Shown: positions 47,401-58,821 of the stretch, piece by piece
Layout of the letters: every line of letters begins with the position of its first letter
How positions within the stretch are numbered: position 1 is the stretch's first letter
NCBI GenBank assembly: GCA_902728285.1
Contig: CACVBU010000824.1
Span: 203,307-267,306, forward strand
Direction of reading: 5' to 3'
Source of the DNA: Clytia hemisphaerica
Lineage: Eukaryota; Cnidaria; Hydrozoa; Leptothecata; Clytiidae
Length of the DNA stretch: 64,000 nucleotides
Notes under the pieces: generated by a model
What the model saw: the letters and a program-made list of their open reading frames with translations, nothing else
Told to the model about the DNA's origin: nothing
Databases searched by the model: none
Program-made: the position numbers and the translations under genes

Positions 47401-50400
47401 GAGCATTTGATCTACAACACTCATGCAAAATTTGAAATCGATCAGATAAAAATTGCGGCCTATATTTTCTGCAGAGTGCAGCCCTGTAAATGGCTTATAA
47501 ATCATGCTCAAAGTAAATTTGAGAAATTGGAAAATTTTTTGGAAAATTTTTTATTTTTACTTTGAGAAGTTTCATTTGACCAAAAATTAAGTTATTAGGA
47601 CCAATAATGGGCTCTTCCAGAAAAAATCCGTTCATGGGGGGGGGGTGGAGGATATATTATTTTTTTCATGAATTACCCCTGGACACGGGTTATACCCTGG
47701 ACAAACATCAAATCAACCCCGTGGAAACAAAAAATTACCCCTGGACATTGCAATCTTTTGGTATTTTTTCAATACCCCTGGACAATTCATCCTCCACCCC
47801 CCATGAACGGATTTTTTCTGGAAGAGCCCAATGACCGTTTTAGCGTTTTTGGTGGGGAACCACCTTAGGCTTTTTTGACCTTTCTCACACCACAAGTTTT
47901 TGTCTGCGGCGCCAAAATTACAAAGAACCCCGTTTTTTATTCTCGTGCCCCTTATTCCTGCCTCTTTTAGCCATTGATCTTTAATGGACAGTAAAGTAAG
48001 ACCAGCGGTGCAAAAGCTTAACTCTTTCAGTACCGCCCAGCCAAATTTGATCATTTTTGAACGATACTTTCGTCTGCCGGTAATTTTTATTGAGGATTTA
48101 ATTCGAAAGGTGGCGCGCTGAAAATATAGCCCTTGAAAAGAGCCTTCCAAGGAACCCAAACACGATCTATTTTGCTTCAGCCAAAGCCAAGAAAATCGCA
48201 TTTGAAGTTTGCGCATCGCCACTTTAAAAAAACCTGAAAGTTACGTTTCCCACGGTACTGAAGGAGTTAAACATTATCAGGTAATTTTTCTGAGAAAATT
48301 TAAGAAAACAAAAATGAGGACCAAATCGCCTTATTACCCATAAATTAAAATCCCTAGGAAAATAAAAGAAATTTGTCCAAAAAAAGGCTAAACTGCGAAA
48401 ATTAAAACCCGCGAAAATTCCAGAATGGAAAAAACCTGCGAAATGCAATTTTTCGGATATTTTTTTCGACCGCGAAAATTAGTTCCAATAAGGTAGGTAC
48501 AAAATTTCAATTTCAAGTATCAACAGCTCATGTATTTTATTTGAGGGGCTTTACATTTGGTGCTAAATCAATATAATATGGGGGTTTTTAGATGGATTAA
48601 AAGTTGAAAGTTGAAAATTTTTCCGTCGGTGCAAACCATGGTTGCGTCTTCCTGTCCAGAAAACTTACAAATTACAAGGAAATATAAATCAAGTTATCAT
48701 TACTACAATCTTCGTATAAATAAAAATTCCAAGTTTCTTAACTCAAAGATTCCGGGTGTTAATTTCAACCAATCACTGCTCTTACAGTTTTAATATTTTC
48801 ACTTAATGATGCAGGGTGCAAATAAGGACAAAAAATACCAGGGGCGCCAATTTCATAGTTTGCACCCCCCCCCCCCCGAGAAAATTAACCCAGGTCGCTA
48901 CTTTTCTTCGCAAAACACCTCCAAAGATGCCTATGGAAAAGCAGCGATTAGCAATTTTTAACATCGAAAGCCTCAAGGAGGGATTGAACTATCGAACTCG
49001 TAAACCTCCTATCCTAGGCTCAACGCTTTTACCACTCGGCCACGGATCCATTAGATACTTCTCTAACGTAACCATCGTAACCATCATTGTTAAACGGTTA
49101 TCTTGTACACAAAACGCTCAAAAAATATCCAGTGAATACAAGCCGTGTTTTAAACGTCTTAAAGGTGTCTTTTGTATGTTGGTGAATGGAAACGATGGTT
49201 AGAGGATCCAAACTACATTTTTGGTTTCTTGCTATGTATATTGAACACAAGCCTTATTTGAAACGTTTTAAAGTAGTCTTCTCCAAGACTACTTTAACAC
49301 TAGACGTCTTTGAAATGTCTTAAGGACTTAAGTTCTTTTGTACTTTATCAATGTCTCTGAGACCTCTTAAAGACGTCTTTTGTATGTTATGGATATTTCT
49401 AAGACGTGTTAAAGACGTGCTGTGTTTACTGGAATGATACTCACCGCCATGCACAATGTAAATTGGGATTTTGGAAGTATCTTGGCCAGTGAGGGTTACA
49501 TAGAATGCTGCACCGTAGTTACTGATCGTGTAGTTGAATTGATTGGCTTTTTTTAAGAAGCTTGCTCCCCGGATATCCTTCAGTTTTGGGTTGTACACGA
49601 CGTCTGCAGTTTTGATGTCAATCGGTGCTTGGCTTGATCCTCCACATTTCGGATATGTTTTAGCCCAATGTTGAGGTCCTTGAAAATATCATTTTGAGCG
49701 TCGATTAAAAATTGGACAATGAACTAGATTTTTAGTTCATAAGGTGTTCAAAAAAGTCTTTTGGATACTTAATGGATTTTTAAAACTCCTCATGCTAACT
49801 GAAATAAATATTGGTGAGCGTAAGAACTAAAATTTTCGTGGAAAACAAAGAATCCAAATTGATAAAAAAAAGAGTTTTTGTCTTTTGTATGTAGCTAAAA
49901 CATTCAAATTTTCAGTGAAACAGTAATTTCTTTAATTGCAAATATTTTGCTACACAACCAAAGTTTTAAGAGTGTTTGGTTTTTTATTGTTAATAAAACT
50001 ATTTAAGAAATGACGGGGTAATATATTAGCACGATTCGAGCTGAAGAAGTAGATTTGTGTAAAATGGGTTATTTTAAAAAGCATGGTACCCCAATTGGTG
50101 CACCAATTGGGGTACTTGTTGGGTATCACTTTCTGTCCTTAATTTTGTTAAATGACACTTAATTTCCTTATAATATGGTGCTACAATCTTTCATTGCTGA
50201 TTTGATAAAGTTAGATTTAAGATTGTCACAAAACTTTTGTCACAATTGCCGTTTTCCGACACAAAGTGAAAATCTACTGCTTTTTTATTAAATTAGCTGC
50301 CATCTTGCTTTTTTCCTTTCCTACTACAAAAATTTACAGACCAGAATAAGTAAGACCAGAATAAATTCAGTAACCAAACCAAACAGTATTGCAATCCAGT

Positions 50401-52226
50401 AACCAACATCATATTATAGCTTCAAATCAGGAGAATTGTAAGGTACTGGCTAGTAACATCTTGTTGATATCTTTTCTTTTTACATGTCAGAATGCTGACA
50501 AAAAATGACACTTTCTTGCAAAAATATTTAAAAAATATTGAAATATAATAATCGTAAGTCAAATTCCTCCAAAAAGATTTATTATACTGAAAGTGATGCT
50601 CATTGTACAAAAGGATACAAATTGACAGTCATTTTAGCCTTGGAAAATCTGTAGAGATGCTTTTAGAGCAAGAAAAGCAGTGACATTTTCTTTTGTCATT
50701 TTTATCACTAAATTAGCAATTTCTACCAAAAATTTTGCTGACATCATAAAATACAATAGTTCTAAGGTTACCTTGATTAAGAATTACATATATACTCAAT
50801 ATGATGCAGGAAATATAATTGGATATGAATTGACAGTAGGAAGTAGTCTTTGATTCTCTAAAACACGTGTTTTAAAGCAAACGAGCATAAACACATATTA
50901 TATTATTTGTATTACATGTTATTATTACATGTATTAATTATATCTCTCTACATTTAGTTTTAAAAGTGTATGTTATTCTTTTTCTCACGATTTAATTCTG
51001 GTCAGTAAATTAAATGGGTACCCCAATGAGTACCCCAATTGGTGCACCAATAGGGGTACCATGCTTTTTAAAATAACCCAGTAGATTTTAATGATCATGG
51101 CTTTTGCACACTTACTTAACCTTTTCAACTATTTTTCTGGAAAAAGTATTCAAACTAAATACGACGATGACGTAAATAACAAAATTTTGAAACAATATTT
51201 TTTTTGATCAGCGGTATTTAAAAGCGAAACGTATCATTATCAAAAATCTTAAAATCTTAATTTTTTAAAAAGATGAATCACAAAATACGGAAAGCTTCAC
51301 CCTCTGCTAAAATCCTTGTCCGTTTTAAAGATATACTTGTGTAGAAATTCAAGGGGTTACGCACGAAACGAGTCTCGTGTTCGCACTATCAGGAGAATTA
51401 TATAAAGTATACATTTATCATTATGTCAGACTTCATCTCTCAGTTTTTTAAAGATATTTACAATACTTTAAACAAAATACCAACTTACCAATTGGTGAAT
51501 TGGGGTCAAAGCTCCATTTATTCAGATAATCTAAAGATAATAGCACGTAAGTATGTAGCAATTAGTAGTACAAATAGAAATGCATTTCCATTGTATTGTG
51601 ATTGGGCTGGTATTTTAAGGTGTAATTCCTGCCATTAAATCTCAATGTTTTCAGCATACATTAGTTTACAAAATCTAAAGTAAAGCAACCACGATGATCT
51701 AACGCCCGTCTTACGTATCTATCCAAGTAAACATAAGACGTCTTACTTACTCGTGGAACAATGCTTGACAAAAGGTTGTAGACAATTGAAATTTAAGTGA
51801 AAAATGATGAGAAATAGAGCAAAATGACTCTTCAATATGTGTCTGAAAGGGAATGGAAATTAAGAGAAACACTTTTGAAGTCGTTGCATTGCTTTTGAAT
51901 TGCTTTTGAGGGAACCACAAGCAAAAAATCAGCGTTTTGATACTGGTGTAAGCCAGTTAATCAAGCCCTTGTGGTTTGCCCTTGCGGTTAGACTGCAGTG
52001 GGTGACTTTTAAAGACTTTGGAAAGGTTTGGAAAGCACCCAGAACTTGTTTTTGATCGATATTGAAGTATTTTGCAAATATTGCAGAAGTCTACAAAATT
52101 TTTGTCCAGCATTGAATAACATTTAAAAGACGTCGAATCTCGAATGGATTACATAAAGTAAATTGTACCTTGAGCAGCAACATTATTGCAAATAACCATC
52201 AAGACAAAGAAAATGATTGTTTCCAT
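44498..52226 (-). CDS. Alpha-carbonic anhydrase, secreted and probably GPI-anchored
   Basis: Six exons with GT-AG sites and matching phases: 52226-52169, 49678-49445, 46301-46204, 45943-45869, 45698-45471 and 44707-44498, giving 300 residues. The family converts carbon dioxide and water to bicarbonate. Exon 1 is a signal peptide (METIIFFVLMVICNNVAAQ). Family motifs follow in order: GPQHW, PKCGGSSQAPID, LHFHWGS (first two zinc histidines), GSEHTIDG (Glu106 equivalent), ELHLV (third zinc histidine, across an exon junction) and GSFTTPPCSE. The Cys of PKC and of PPC form the expected extracellular disulfide. The C-terminus after SSSGSVSS is hydrophobic and reads as a GPI-attachment signal, so the enzyme likely faces outward on the cell surface. 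Oddities: SNYGAAF has Ala where the His64 proton shuttle normally sits, and Gln92 is replaced by Ser. No frameshift or stop was seen. Introns carry several transposons. Confidence 0.92.
45300..45440. repeat. GACGT-rich short repeats in a carbonic anhydrase intron
   Basis: GACGTC, GACGTT or close variants occur at least seven times in 140 bp in both orientations, just downstream of exon 5. A similar patch of AAGACGT strings lies at 49140-49430, in the intron next to exon 2. The patches probably derive from one short repeat family. Confidence 0.5.
46837..47868. mobile_element. TTAA-flanked non-autonomous element, copy 1 (about 1.03 kb)
   Basis: Left end TTAAGGGGGTTCGTCCC; right end, inverted, CTAAGGTGGTTCCCCACC. 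TTAA-like borders suggest a piggyBac-type target, although the right border reads TTAG. Internal sequence (CGGAAATGCTGA, AAGTTGACGTTGAACGAC, CGCCACAAGCAGTTATTTGC) recurs in the copy at 58822-59576, where both halves are present as inverted arms. A smaller MITE (47609-47829) is nested in it. It lies in the intron between carbonic anhydrase exons 2 and 3. Confidence 0.6.
47609..47829. mobile_element. 221-bp MITE nested in the TTAA element
   Basis: Near-perfect inverted ends of over 40 bp begin GGGCTCTTCCAGAAAAAATC, then CGTTCATGGGGGG. The flanking triplet AAT occurs on both sides and may be the target-site duplication. The interior contains CCCCTGGACA repeated about four times. A diverged fragment of the family lies near 29.9 kb. 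Confidence 0.8.
48825..49052 (-). mobile_element. tRNA-derived SINE, second family
   Basis: Read on the minus strand from 49052: GTGGCCGAGTGGTAAAAGCG (A box of Ser/Leu-tRNA type), then GTTCGATAGTTCAATCCC (irregular B box), then an unrelated body ending in a run of G (C on the plus strand, 48848-48860). It is not a functional tRNA because the B box is disrupted and no variable arm or acceptor pairing is convincing. It lies within a carbonic anhydrase intron. Confidence 0.6.
49268..49297. other. Perfect 13-bp stem hairpin
   Basis: TTAAAGTAGTCTT, loop CTCC, then the exact complement. It lies in the carbonic anhydrase intron 150 bases downstream of exon 2, among AAGACGTCTT-like repeats. No run of T follows that would suggest a Pol III terminator. 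Confidence 0.75.
50065..51080. mobile_element. 1.0-kb element with 60-bp inverted ends
   Basis: Both ends read TGGGTTATTTTAAAAAGCAT, then GGTACCCC.ATTGGTGCACC, in opposite orientations, nearly identical for about 60 bp. GTAGATTT occurs just outside on each side (50048-50056 and 51081-51088) and may mark an 8-bp target duplication (hAT-like), though eight extra bases at the left edge weaken this. The interior is AT-rich and not coding. It lies in the intron between carbonic anhydrase exons 1 and 2. Confidence 0.7.
50086..50115. other. Perfect 30-bp palindrome
   Basis: GTACCCCAATTGGTG is followed immediately by its exact reverse complement, with no spacer. The right end of the same element has a version of it with one mismatch (51033-51062). 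Confidence 0.9.
51081..52160. other. Carbonic anhydrase intron 1, unique part
   Basis: No repeat or gene was recognised between the 1.0-kb element and exon 1. A weak ORF at 51423-51638 has no motif. Confidence 0.4.
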
Positions 52227-52319
52227 TTTGATGCTCGTTATATTCCTTATGAGATGTAGATTTTAAACAACGCAAGGTGTCTGTTTTCTTTTTATGAAAA
52301 ATAATTAAATACAATTCAT

Positions 52320-52441
52320 AATTAAAGTACTTTTCAAATTAGCCGTCAGTAAATTTTCAATTGCGTATTGCTATCCAATTCCAAATCTATCAAAAGTAAT
52401 ACACAATTGAAAATGTCAGCTAATTTGAAAAGCACTTTATT
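52320..52441. mobile_element. Palindromic MITE-like element upstream of the carbonic anhydrase
   Basis: TAAAGTACTTTTCAAATTAG, then the complement at 52405-52439, with the arms continuing through AATTTTCAATTG. It is about 120 bp and lies about 100 bp upstream of the start codon, in the presumed promoter region. Transcription start and TATA box were not identified. Confidence 0.65.
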
Positions 52442-53561
52442 ACAGTATTGAAAAAGTACTAGCTGTTTGCACAGCGTCACACGCTGCAAGTTCCGATCCA
52501 GAAGATCGCTTTATTCAAAATTTAACTTGATTTACCAACGCCTTTTTTTATATTCATTGTTTCAAATTTTCAAAATATGCTGAATGTGTACTACATTCAA
52601 AGTTCTCAGGAATTAAAGATGAAGTTGCAATGCATTTGTCTACCTCAATGAAAATTATACTGCAAAGAAACCATATATCAAAATTTCCTAGCTACCGTGG
52701 CTAAACATTCGAAGGTGACTTTGAAAAACCTTGAATAGGTTCGAAAATGTTTGAAATGCTCAAATCTTCAAAATTTGCTTTCGAAAAATTTGAATGAAAA
52801 TGAAGAAAGATTGACAAATTTTCCAAAAGATCTTCAGTGACTGAAAAATCTTCTTTGTTAACAAAACGAAGGAGCACTGAAATTTTGAAAGCACAGACAA
52901 AATACGGGTATTAATATATAGATGTTCTTATTTGAGACCCTGTGGATCACTGGTAACCCGGACATTTAATAGATGATTTGAACCGCTCGAATTAACTTCA
53001 TGTCGTTATATATTAAGAATATTTTTTTATTTAGAAAAAATTTTTTTTCAGTGACGTTACAATTTATTCACGTAACTATTGAAAAGTAACTCAAACTTTT
53101 GCTGGTTTACCAGTTCCCAAACTTCTTTTTAACGTTGAAATGGTCATAAGAATTATAAATATTCAAAACGACCAATCTTTCAGCTTTCTTTTGAGTAAAA
53201 TATCAGACCTATAGGTCAACTAAGTGCCATTTTTTCAAAATGGGTCATCACTCATCAGTGACCCTATTGGTCAAGGTTAAAACATGCCATATTCTGCTTT
53301 CTGCAAAACGTCAATTAGTGACGAGATTGGATTTTTATATTGATATGTTGTAATATTAATCATCACAGCTACTTGCCCTATTGCATAAAAGTTTTGACAA
53401 AACCTCTAATGGGTCTCTCGTGACCCTAATTTCGACAAAATTTAAAATTTTTAAAGTTTTTCAGTAATTTTTAACCAAAATGAATTTAAATCTCAGTTCA
53501 AAATGCATGGTCTAATAATTATATCATAATGGAACCTAAAAATATGTTTTAAGTCTAAAAA

Positions 53562-54026
53562 CTCAACGGTCGTAAGGGGCTCATTTTCGGTTTTTTTCAA
53601 AACTGCATGTACTTCCACCTCATAAACAGACCTATTTTTGGGCTTTTTTGGAGAAGCTTAATTCAGCCGTCATGAATGTGTCCTGTCAGATGTCCCATAC
53701 TGCACTAAACTCGAAAAAATTGGGAAAATCCCTGAAAAATCCGCCATTTTGATGACGTCATTGACAGAAAAACTTGAATAAGTTCAGGTAGAAAAAAGAT
53801 TTCGAACTCAAATTTCGACCAGAGACGTATAGAAACAAATTAGAAAATTGGAAAACAAAATCGAAAAAATGCTTACGTCAGCAAAAGTTGCTGAAAAACC
53901 ATTTTTGCGAAAAAATGCTGATGTCATCAAAAAATCAAAACAATTTCGATTTAAAATGCTTTCAATTTTTAATTTGAATCTCTGGTTTTGAAAGAAAACG
54001 AAAATGAACCCCTTACGACCGTTGAG
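53562..54026. mobile_element. 465-bp MITE with 28-bp terminal inverted repeats
   Basis: Ends read CTCAACGGTCGTAAGGGG.TCATTTTCG in opposite orientations with one mismatch. Subterminal regions are also inverted, including TGATGACGTCA on the left and GATGTCATCA on the right. No coding region. Confidence 0.85.
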
Positions 54027-54624
54027 AATATGCTTATTGCCTTTCAGAATCAAGTCAAGCAGTGGTATAATTGGCCAAATTTGAGAAGAATTGCCTAATT
54101 TGTGCAATATTTTCAATTAGGGCGTTGGTGACCTGAACTTTTATGTTTTCTGTAAAGTAGACAAGATACAAATAAATCAATATACAGATTGCAATCAAAA
54201 TGGTTTATTCCAAGGCAGCGAGCCCTAAAACCTTGAAAAATCTAAAAATCTAAAAATTGCTAAAATTATGGTCACGAATGACCCTTTAAATAGTTACCAA
54301 AATTTGATAAATGGGTAAAACCTTGTCAGATGAATGTAAATCACATAATAATTGCAAAAAAAACCCGGTAAACAGCTTTTTTGAAAATAAATTGAGAAAC
54401 CTAAAATTACCCTATGACTGGTGACCCAAAAATTGTCTCAAGAACGGTGATACTTATGCAGATTCTGTAAAAGGGACAATGTTTTGTATACAAAAAGTAG
54501 CTCACACACCAAAAATCAAATCTGTAGCACAACCACAAACCTTATAGGTCTCAAAGGGATACAGTACTATTTATCAGGAAAATATAAAATTATTTAAATC
54601 GGCTAGTTTTAAAGTAAAAGACGG

Positions 54625-57529
54625 GAGAAGACATAACTTGGACCCCCCTATATGGACCCCATTATGGACCCCAATATGGACCACATTATGGACCTCCTCA
54701 AAAATGGCGGGAAAGCTTTTTGGTTGATTAAAGAAGCTTTATATTTGACCATCTGATCATTATTTTGTAAAAATAAGTCATTTTGTCAACATAAGGACAA
54801 TAGAATAATTGATAAGAATTGTATCTCTAAAACTGCGCTTCCCAGTGTTTGCCTCTTGACAATATTTATCTGTTTATATCAAAGGCATCTCATTCGGTAC
54901 AATTAAAATATTTGGTGTAAATAAAGCTTGCAGCTATCCCACTTAAGTGCCCTGTCAATATTTTTGTCGAAAAGTGTCACTTTGTCAGGAAAATGACAGG
55001 TAACGTCTTTCTCGTGGAAGAAACACGTCCTTTCAAAACTTGAAGTTATGTAATTAGCCTCCGTCTCGAAACGCGGTCAGCGAATTTTGCGGATAATTTC
55101 ACAGCGAAAAATGCATCCAGTGAAATATAAGTAATGTATCATGATTCAAATCGACTGATAAACTATATACATAATATATGTTACAAGTTCCTTACGGATT
55201 CTCAAGCTCGGTTATAATAAAATTATTAAATGTTAGTAGCAGACCCGACTGACAATTGTTATGTAGCAGGTTGAAACATGAGTTTCTGGTGGAAAGATGC
55301 AGTTTGTTTTCAAGTTAAATCTTTAAAATAAATCAAACTGTGTGGGTTTCTTTACTTCCAAACAACCTACCAATAGTTTTGGAACACTCCATAATAAAGG
55401 AAGATGGCTGTTCTGGTGGATTGACTTTCTGGTTACCCCATATAAACGCGATGTGACATGAAAGTGAAGAGACATGATTTGTTGGTTTTTGTTTGATTTC
55501 TTGACTCATATATCTCATGGCAAATGGGATAGCAAATGACTTTTCATGTATTGCTTGGCTCTACACATGATACCTCTAACTTTGAACACCTCCAGAATGT
55601 TGAAAAAAGCATTTTATGAGATAAGTTTCGATTGTAATTTTCATGGAAATTTTTAATCGACAGATTTGACTTGGCGTCAGTTTTGTTTGGTTGATAAATC
55701 TTTAGCTTAACCATGACCGTGGGATGATTTTCAATAAACTTTTGTTGTTATACACAGTCACTCTGCACATGATGACTCTAGCCATGATTGGTATCAGAAT
55801 GTTGGAAAGAAAACATTTTACGAGAAATTGTTGATAGAAATTATATTGACTTATTTTTACAATTTTGGTGGTGTGGGTTTTGTTGGTTGATAACGTTTAC
55901 ACCGTGGGATCCTAGGATGGTTTTCAAAAAACTGTTATATTGATTGTTGTTTGTTGGAATTGATTACCAAAAAAAAGACTTTCTTTGATAAATACTTTAT
56001 TTTTTTCATGAGTCGAAAAAACCGTGTGGATGGTTGACATCTTTCTTTAGTCTTGTAAACCAATGCAGTGTCTGTTTTCAAATCTTGAATTCTCTATACC
56101 TACTGAACTGAATTGAAGCTCTGACTAGCTCTGTTTTTAAAACTTTGAGCCATATTTTTTTCTTTGTTGCTATTTTAAGATAGATTTTTACTTTGTCGTA
56201 ATGTAAATTTATTGTAAAGTTTTAGTTTTTGAGTTTAGTTCATCTACAGTAGTATTTTTTCAGTAATCCTTTCTTGTGAATAAAGTAACATTTAACCAGA
56301 CTTATTGCCATCATTATTATATTCAAATTTGTATTTTTGTACATATTTTTAAAAACCAAAACAAAGCAAACAACATACCAGTTCTTTCTGGACAAATATA
56401 TATGTATACTTTATTATGTGTGCTTTGATTTCTATTTAAATCAACCCTCTCAACTGCTGATCTTTCAACTATCATTTAGGAGTATAGAATGGGCTTTCAT
56501 AGTACCATTTTCTCTAAGTATTTTGTGCAAATTTTCAACAAAGTAGACTTCTTAACTGTCCTTGTCCCTTATGTTAAAGTTGTTCTGATGGAGGACATTG
56601 CCATTTTTGGTAGCCTTCACATACCAACAAGGAGCTTTGGTGTAAATGTTTTTTCTGATGAAATTATACTAATCTGGAACTATTGGCCTTTATGAACTTT
56701 CTAGAACAATAATCTCTTGCTCCAATCTTGAGAAACACTGGAAAAATAGGATAGCATTATCTGCCATAATTTCACAGATTTCCTCTGCTTTCTGCCTAAA
56801 AACGATGCCGTATAGCCGAAAACGAAAGTGAAACTGTGAAAACGTCCGCAAATTCGGGCCCAGTCCTCTTCCGAGACGGAGGCTAATGCTCTGTTCATAC
56901 GAAAATGAAAATAAAAATAATAATAAAAGTACTATTTTCATATCTCTAAAACAGCTCTCTTGGAGCATTTAATGTTTTCATTGCATCACAATCTATATCC
57001 ATTTGCACCGCCAGCATCCTATTGAGCATGAAAAAAACACTTGTTGTAAATTGGTGTATACACCTCATACTTTTTGATAATGTCCTTATTTACATAACTT
57101 AAGTGTAATTTTTGTCAATATTTGGGATTGATGATTTGTCATTGAAATCTTCTAAATAGCATATTTTGTATACATCATTTCCATTGCATATATTATTTTC
57201 ATGTTATAAATTATATGATACGAGCGTGTTACAATTTTTCTGGTCTGTAATTTGTATAACCTGTGCCCTGTGTCTAAGACACGTGTGACCTTATGTTCTA
57301 AAACATAATTTCAAAGTTATTTTTGATAATGAAATGATTTTATTTCAAGAAATACAAATAAATAGCCGGTCTATGAAATTAAACATGTGGTAACCATGAT
57401 ACAATTCGACCGCGTGGTGTCGTGATGCAATTTGCAATTTTTGAGGGGGTCCATATTGGGGTCCATAATGGGGTCCATAATGGGCTCCATATTGGGCTCC
57501 ATATTGGGGGGTGCAAGTTATGTCTTCTC
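54625..57529. mobile_element. 2.9-kb foldback-type transposon with repeat-rich ends
   Basis: Both ends begin GAGAAGACATAACTTG, followed by five or six copies of an 11-12-bp phrase TATGGACCCCA. The inverted similarity resumes about 430 bp inside on the left and 650 bp on the right (TTAGCCTCCGTCTCG, then TTTGCGGA). The interior has a tandem duplication of about 200 bp (55558-55965; TGGTTGATAA and CCGTGGGAT repeat). No transposase was recognised. Confidence 0.7.
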
Positions 57530-57878
57530 AACTCAACTATACACGATAAAAATATGGTCTCATTATATTACTCCCAAGTTTCTACTTGGGGTAACACCCT
57601 AAGGACACCCCTAGTATTCCAAAGATTATCCTTTGCATGAAAGTATCTCCAAATACCGTATTACTTCGAACTAGCCATAACTTTTATTAAAACACTACCG
57701 CAGCAGAACGAGCACATAGAGTTGAATTTGCTTTCAAAAGGAACGTTATTAGCCCTACAGTAATTTTTGTTAAGAGTGACCTCTCATCTGAGATAAAATT
57801 CAGTCTTCAAAGGCTAACAAATGTGTCAAGGGAGTGATTTACAGTCTACTTAGAGTGACATCCGTGCCTTGTCTTATA

Positions 57879-58101
57879 CGCTTTTTTTATAAGAACAATT
57901 TCATAAGAATACGAGGCTGAAATTTGACCAAAACCTGAGAACAAATTAAGAAGAATCTGAGACTCAGATTTCAGAAGCTACTGAGAAGTACAGATTTCCA
58001 TTTTCGTTAATATTATGACAAGAACATTTAAGCCTGAAAAACTATAAAATTAAGAACAGCCCAGCCAGAGCCAAAACTTACTGGTTTTTCTATAAAAAGT
58101 G
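57879..58101. mobile_element. MITE, CACTTTTTTTTATAAGAAC family, copy 2
   Basis: Begins CGCTTTTTTTATAAGAACA and ends TTTTTCTATAAAAAGTG, with TA on both sides (57877-57878 and 58102-58103). Shares AAGAACA and GAGGCT blocks with copy 1 at 32160-32434. Confidence 0.75.
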
Positions 58102-58496
58102 TATATCTGAAGATACTGCTCTCATATGTTATTTTACTAATATACACGTTTAGTAACACAACTGTTCGAATACTTTGTGTTGAGTGATTTTTTTAACCTA
58201 TGAAGAGCGCTTATTAACTACTTGTGGTATAAAAAAGGGAATTTCCTTAGATTCATTAACTCTCTAGGGATAAGAAAAAGACAAACTGAGATTTCAAAAT
58301 GGGTAATCAGATCAAAAGAACTTCAGAAAAGTCTTTTTGATGATGATAAAATAATAGAGAGACCGTCAAGATAATAAAGCTACCGGGACACCATTTAAGC
58401 GGAACTAAAATACTGAAAAACATACGCGCGCAAAATTATAATATGTTTGCCCAACTTCCTTATGCGTGAAGCTATGACTGCCATCCTCGGTCACTT

Positions 58497-58740
58497 TAGG
58501 CTCCCTGCGGTGTCAATAAACGCCCCCTTCTTTTGAAAACCCCCCTCGAATAAATGCCCCCCTAAAAGGAAAATTATTTAATAAACGCCACCCTCAAATA
58601 AAAACCCCCTTCGAATGAACACCCCCTCTAGGGGAGAGGCGTTTGTTAGAAACTTGTGACTTTGATAATTTAATACAAGTCGAAATAATAAAAATAAAAT
58701 CGAAAAAATTAAGTAAACGCCCCACGCGTTTATTCAAAGT
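58497..58740. repeat. C-rich AATAAACGCCCCC repeat
   Basis: At least six copies of a AATAAACGCCCCC-like phrase with C runs of 4 to 6. This is the complement of the motif in the G-rich MITE at 4983-5289 and probably a decayed copy of that family. The ends are not clear. Confidence 0.5.
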
Positions 58741-58821
58741 AATATGGTAATAATCCAGTACAAGAAAGTACTAGAAACAACCAAACAGCATTTTGTTTAA
58801 AAAGCGACATAATTATTCGAT

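Noticed and set aside
48970-49052. tRNA-Ser/Leu gene on the minus strand
   Set aside because: B box is disrupted and no convincing acceptor stem or variable arm pairs.
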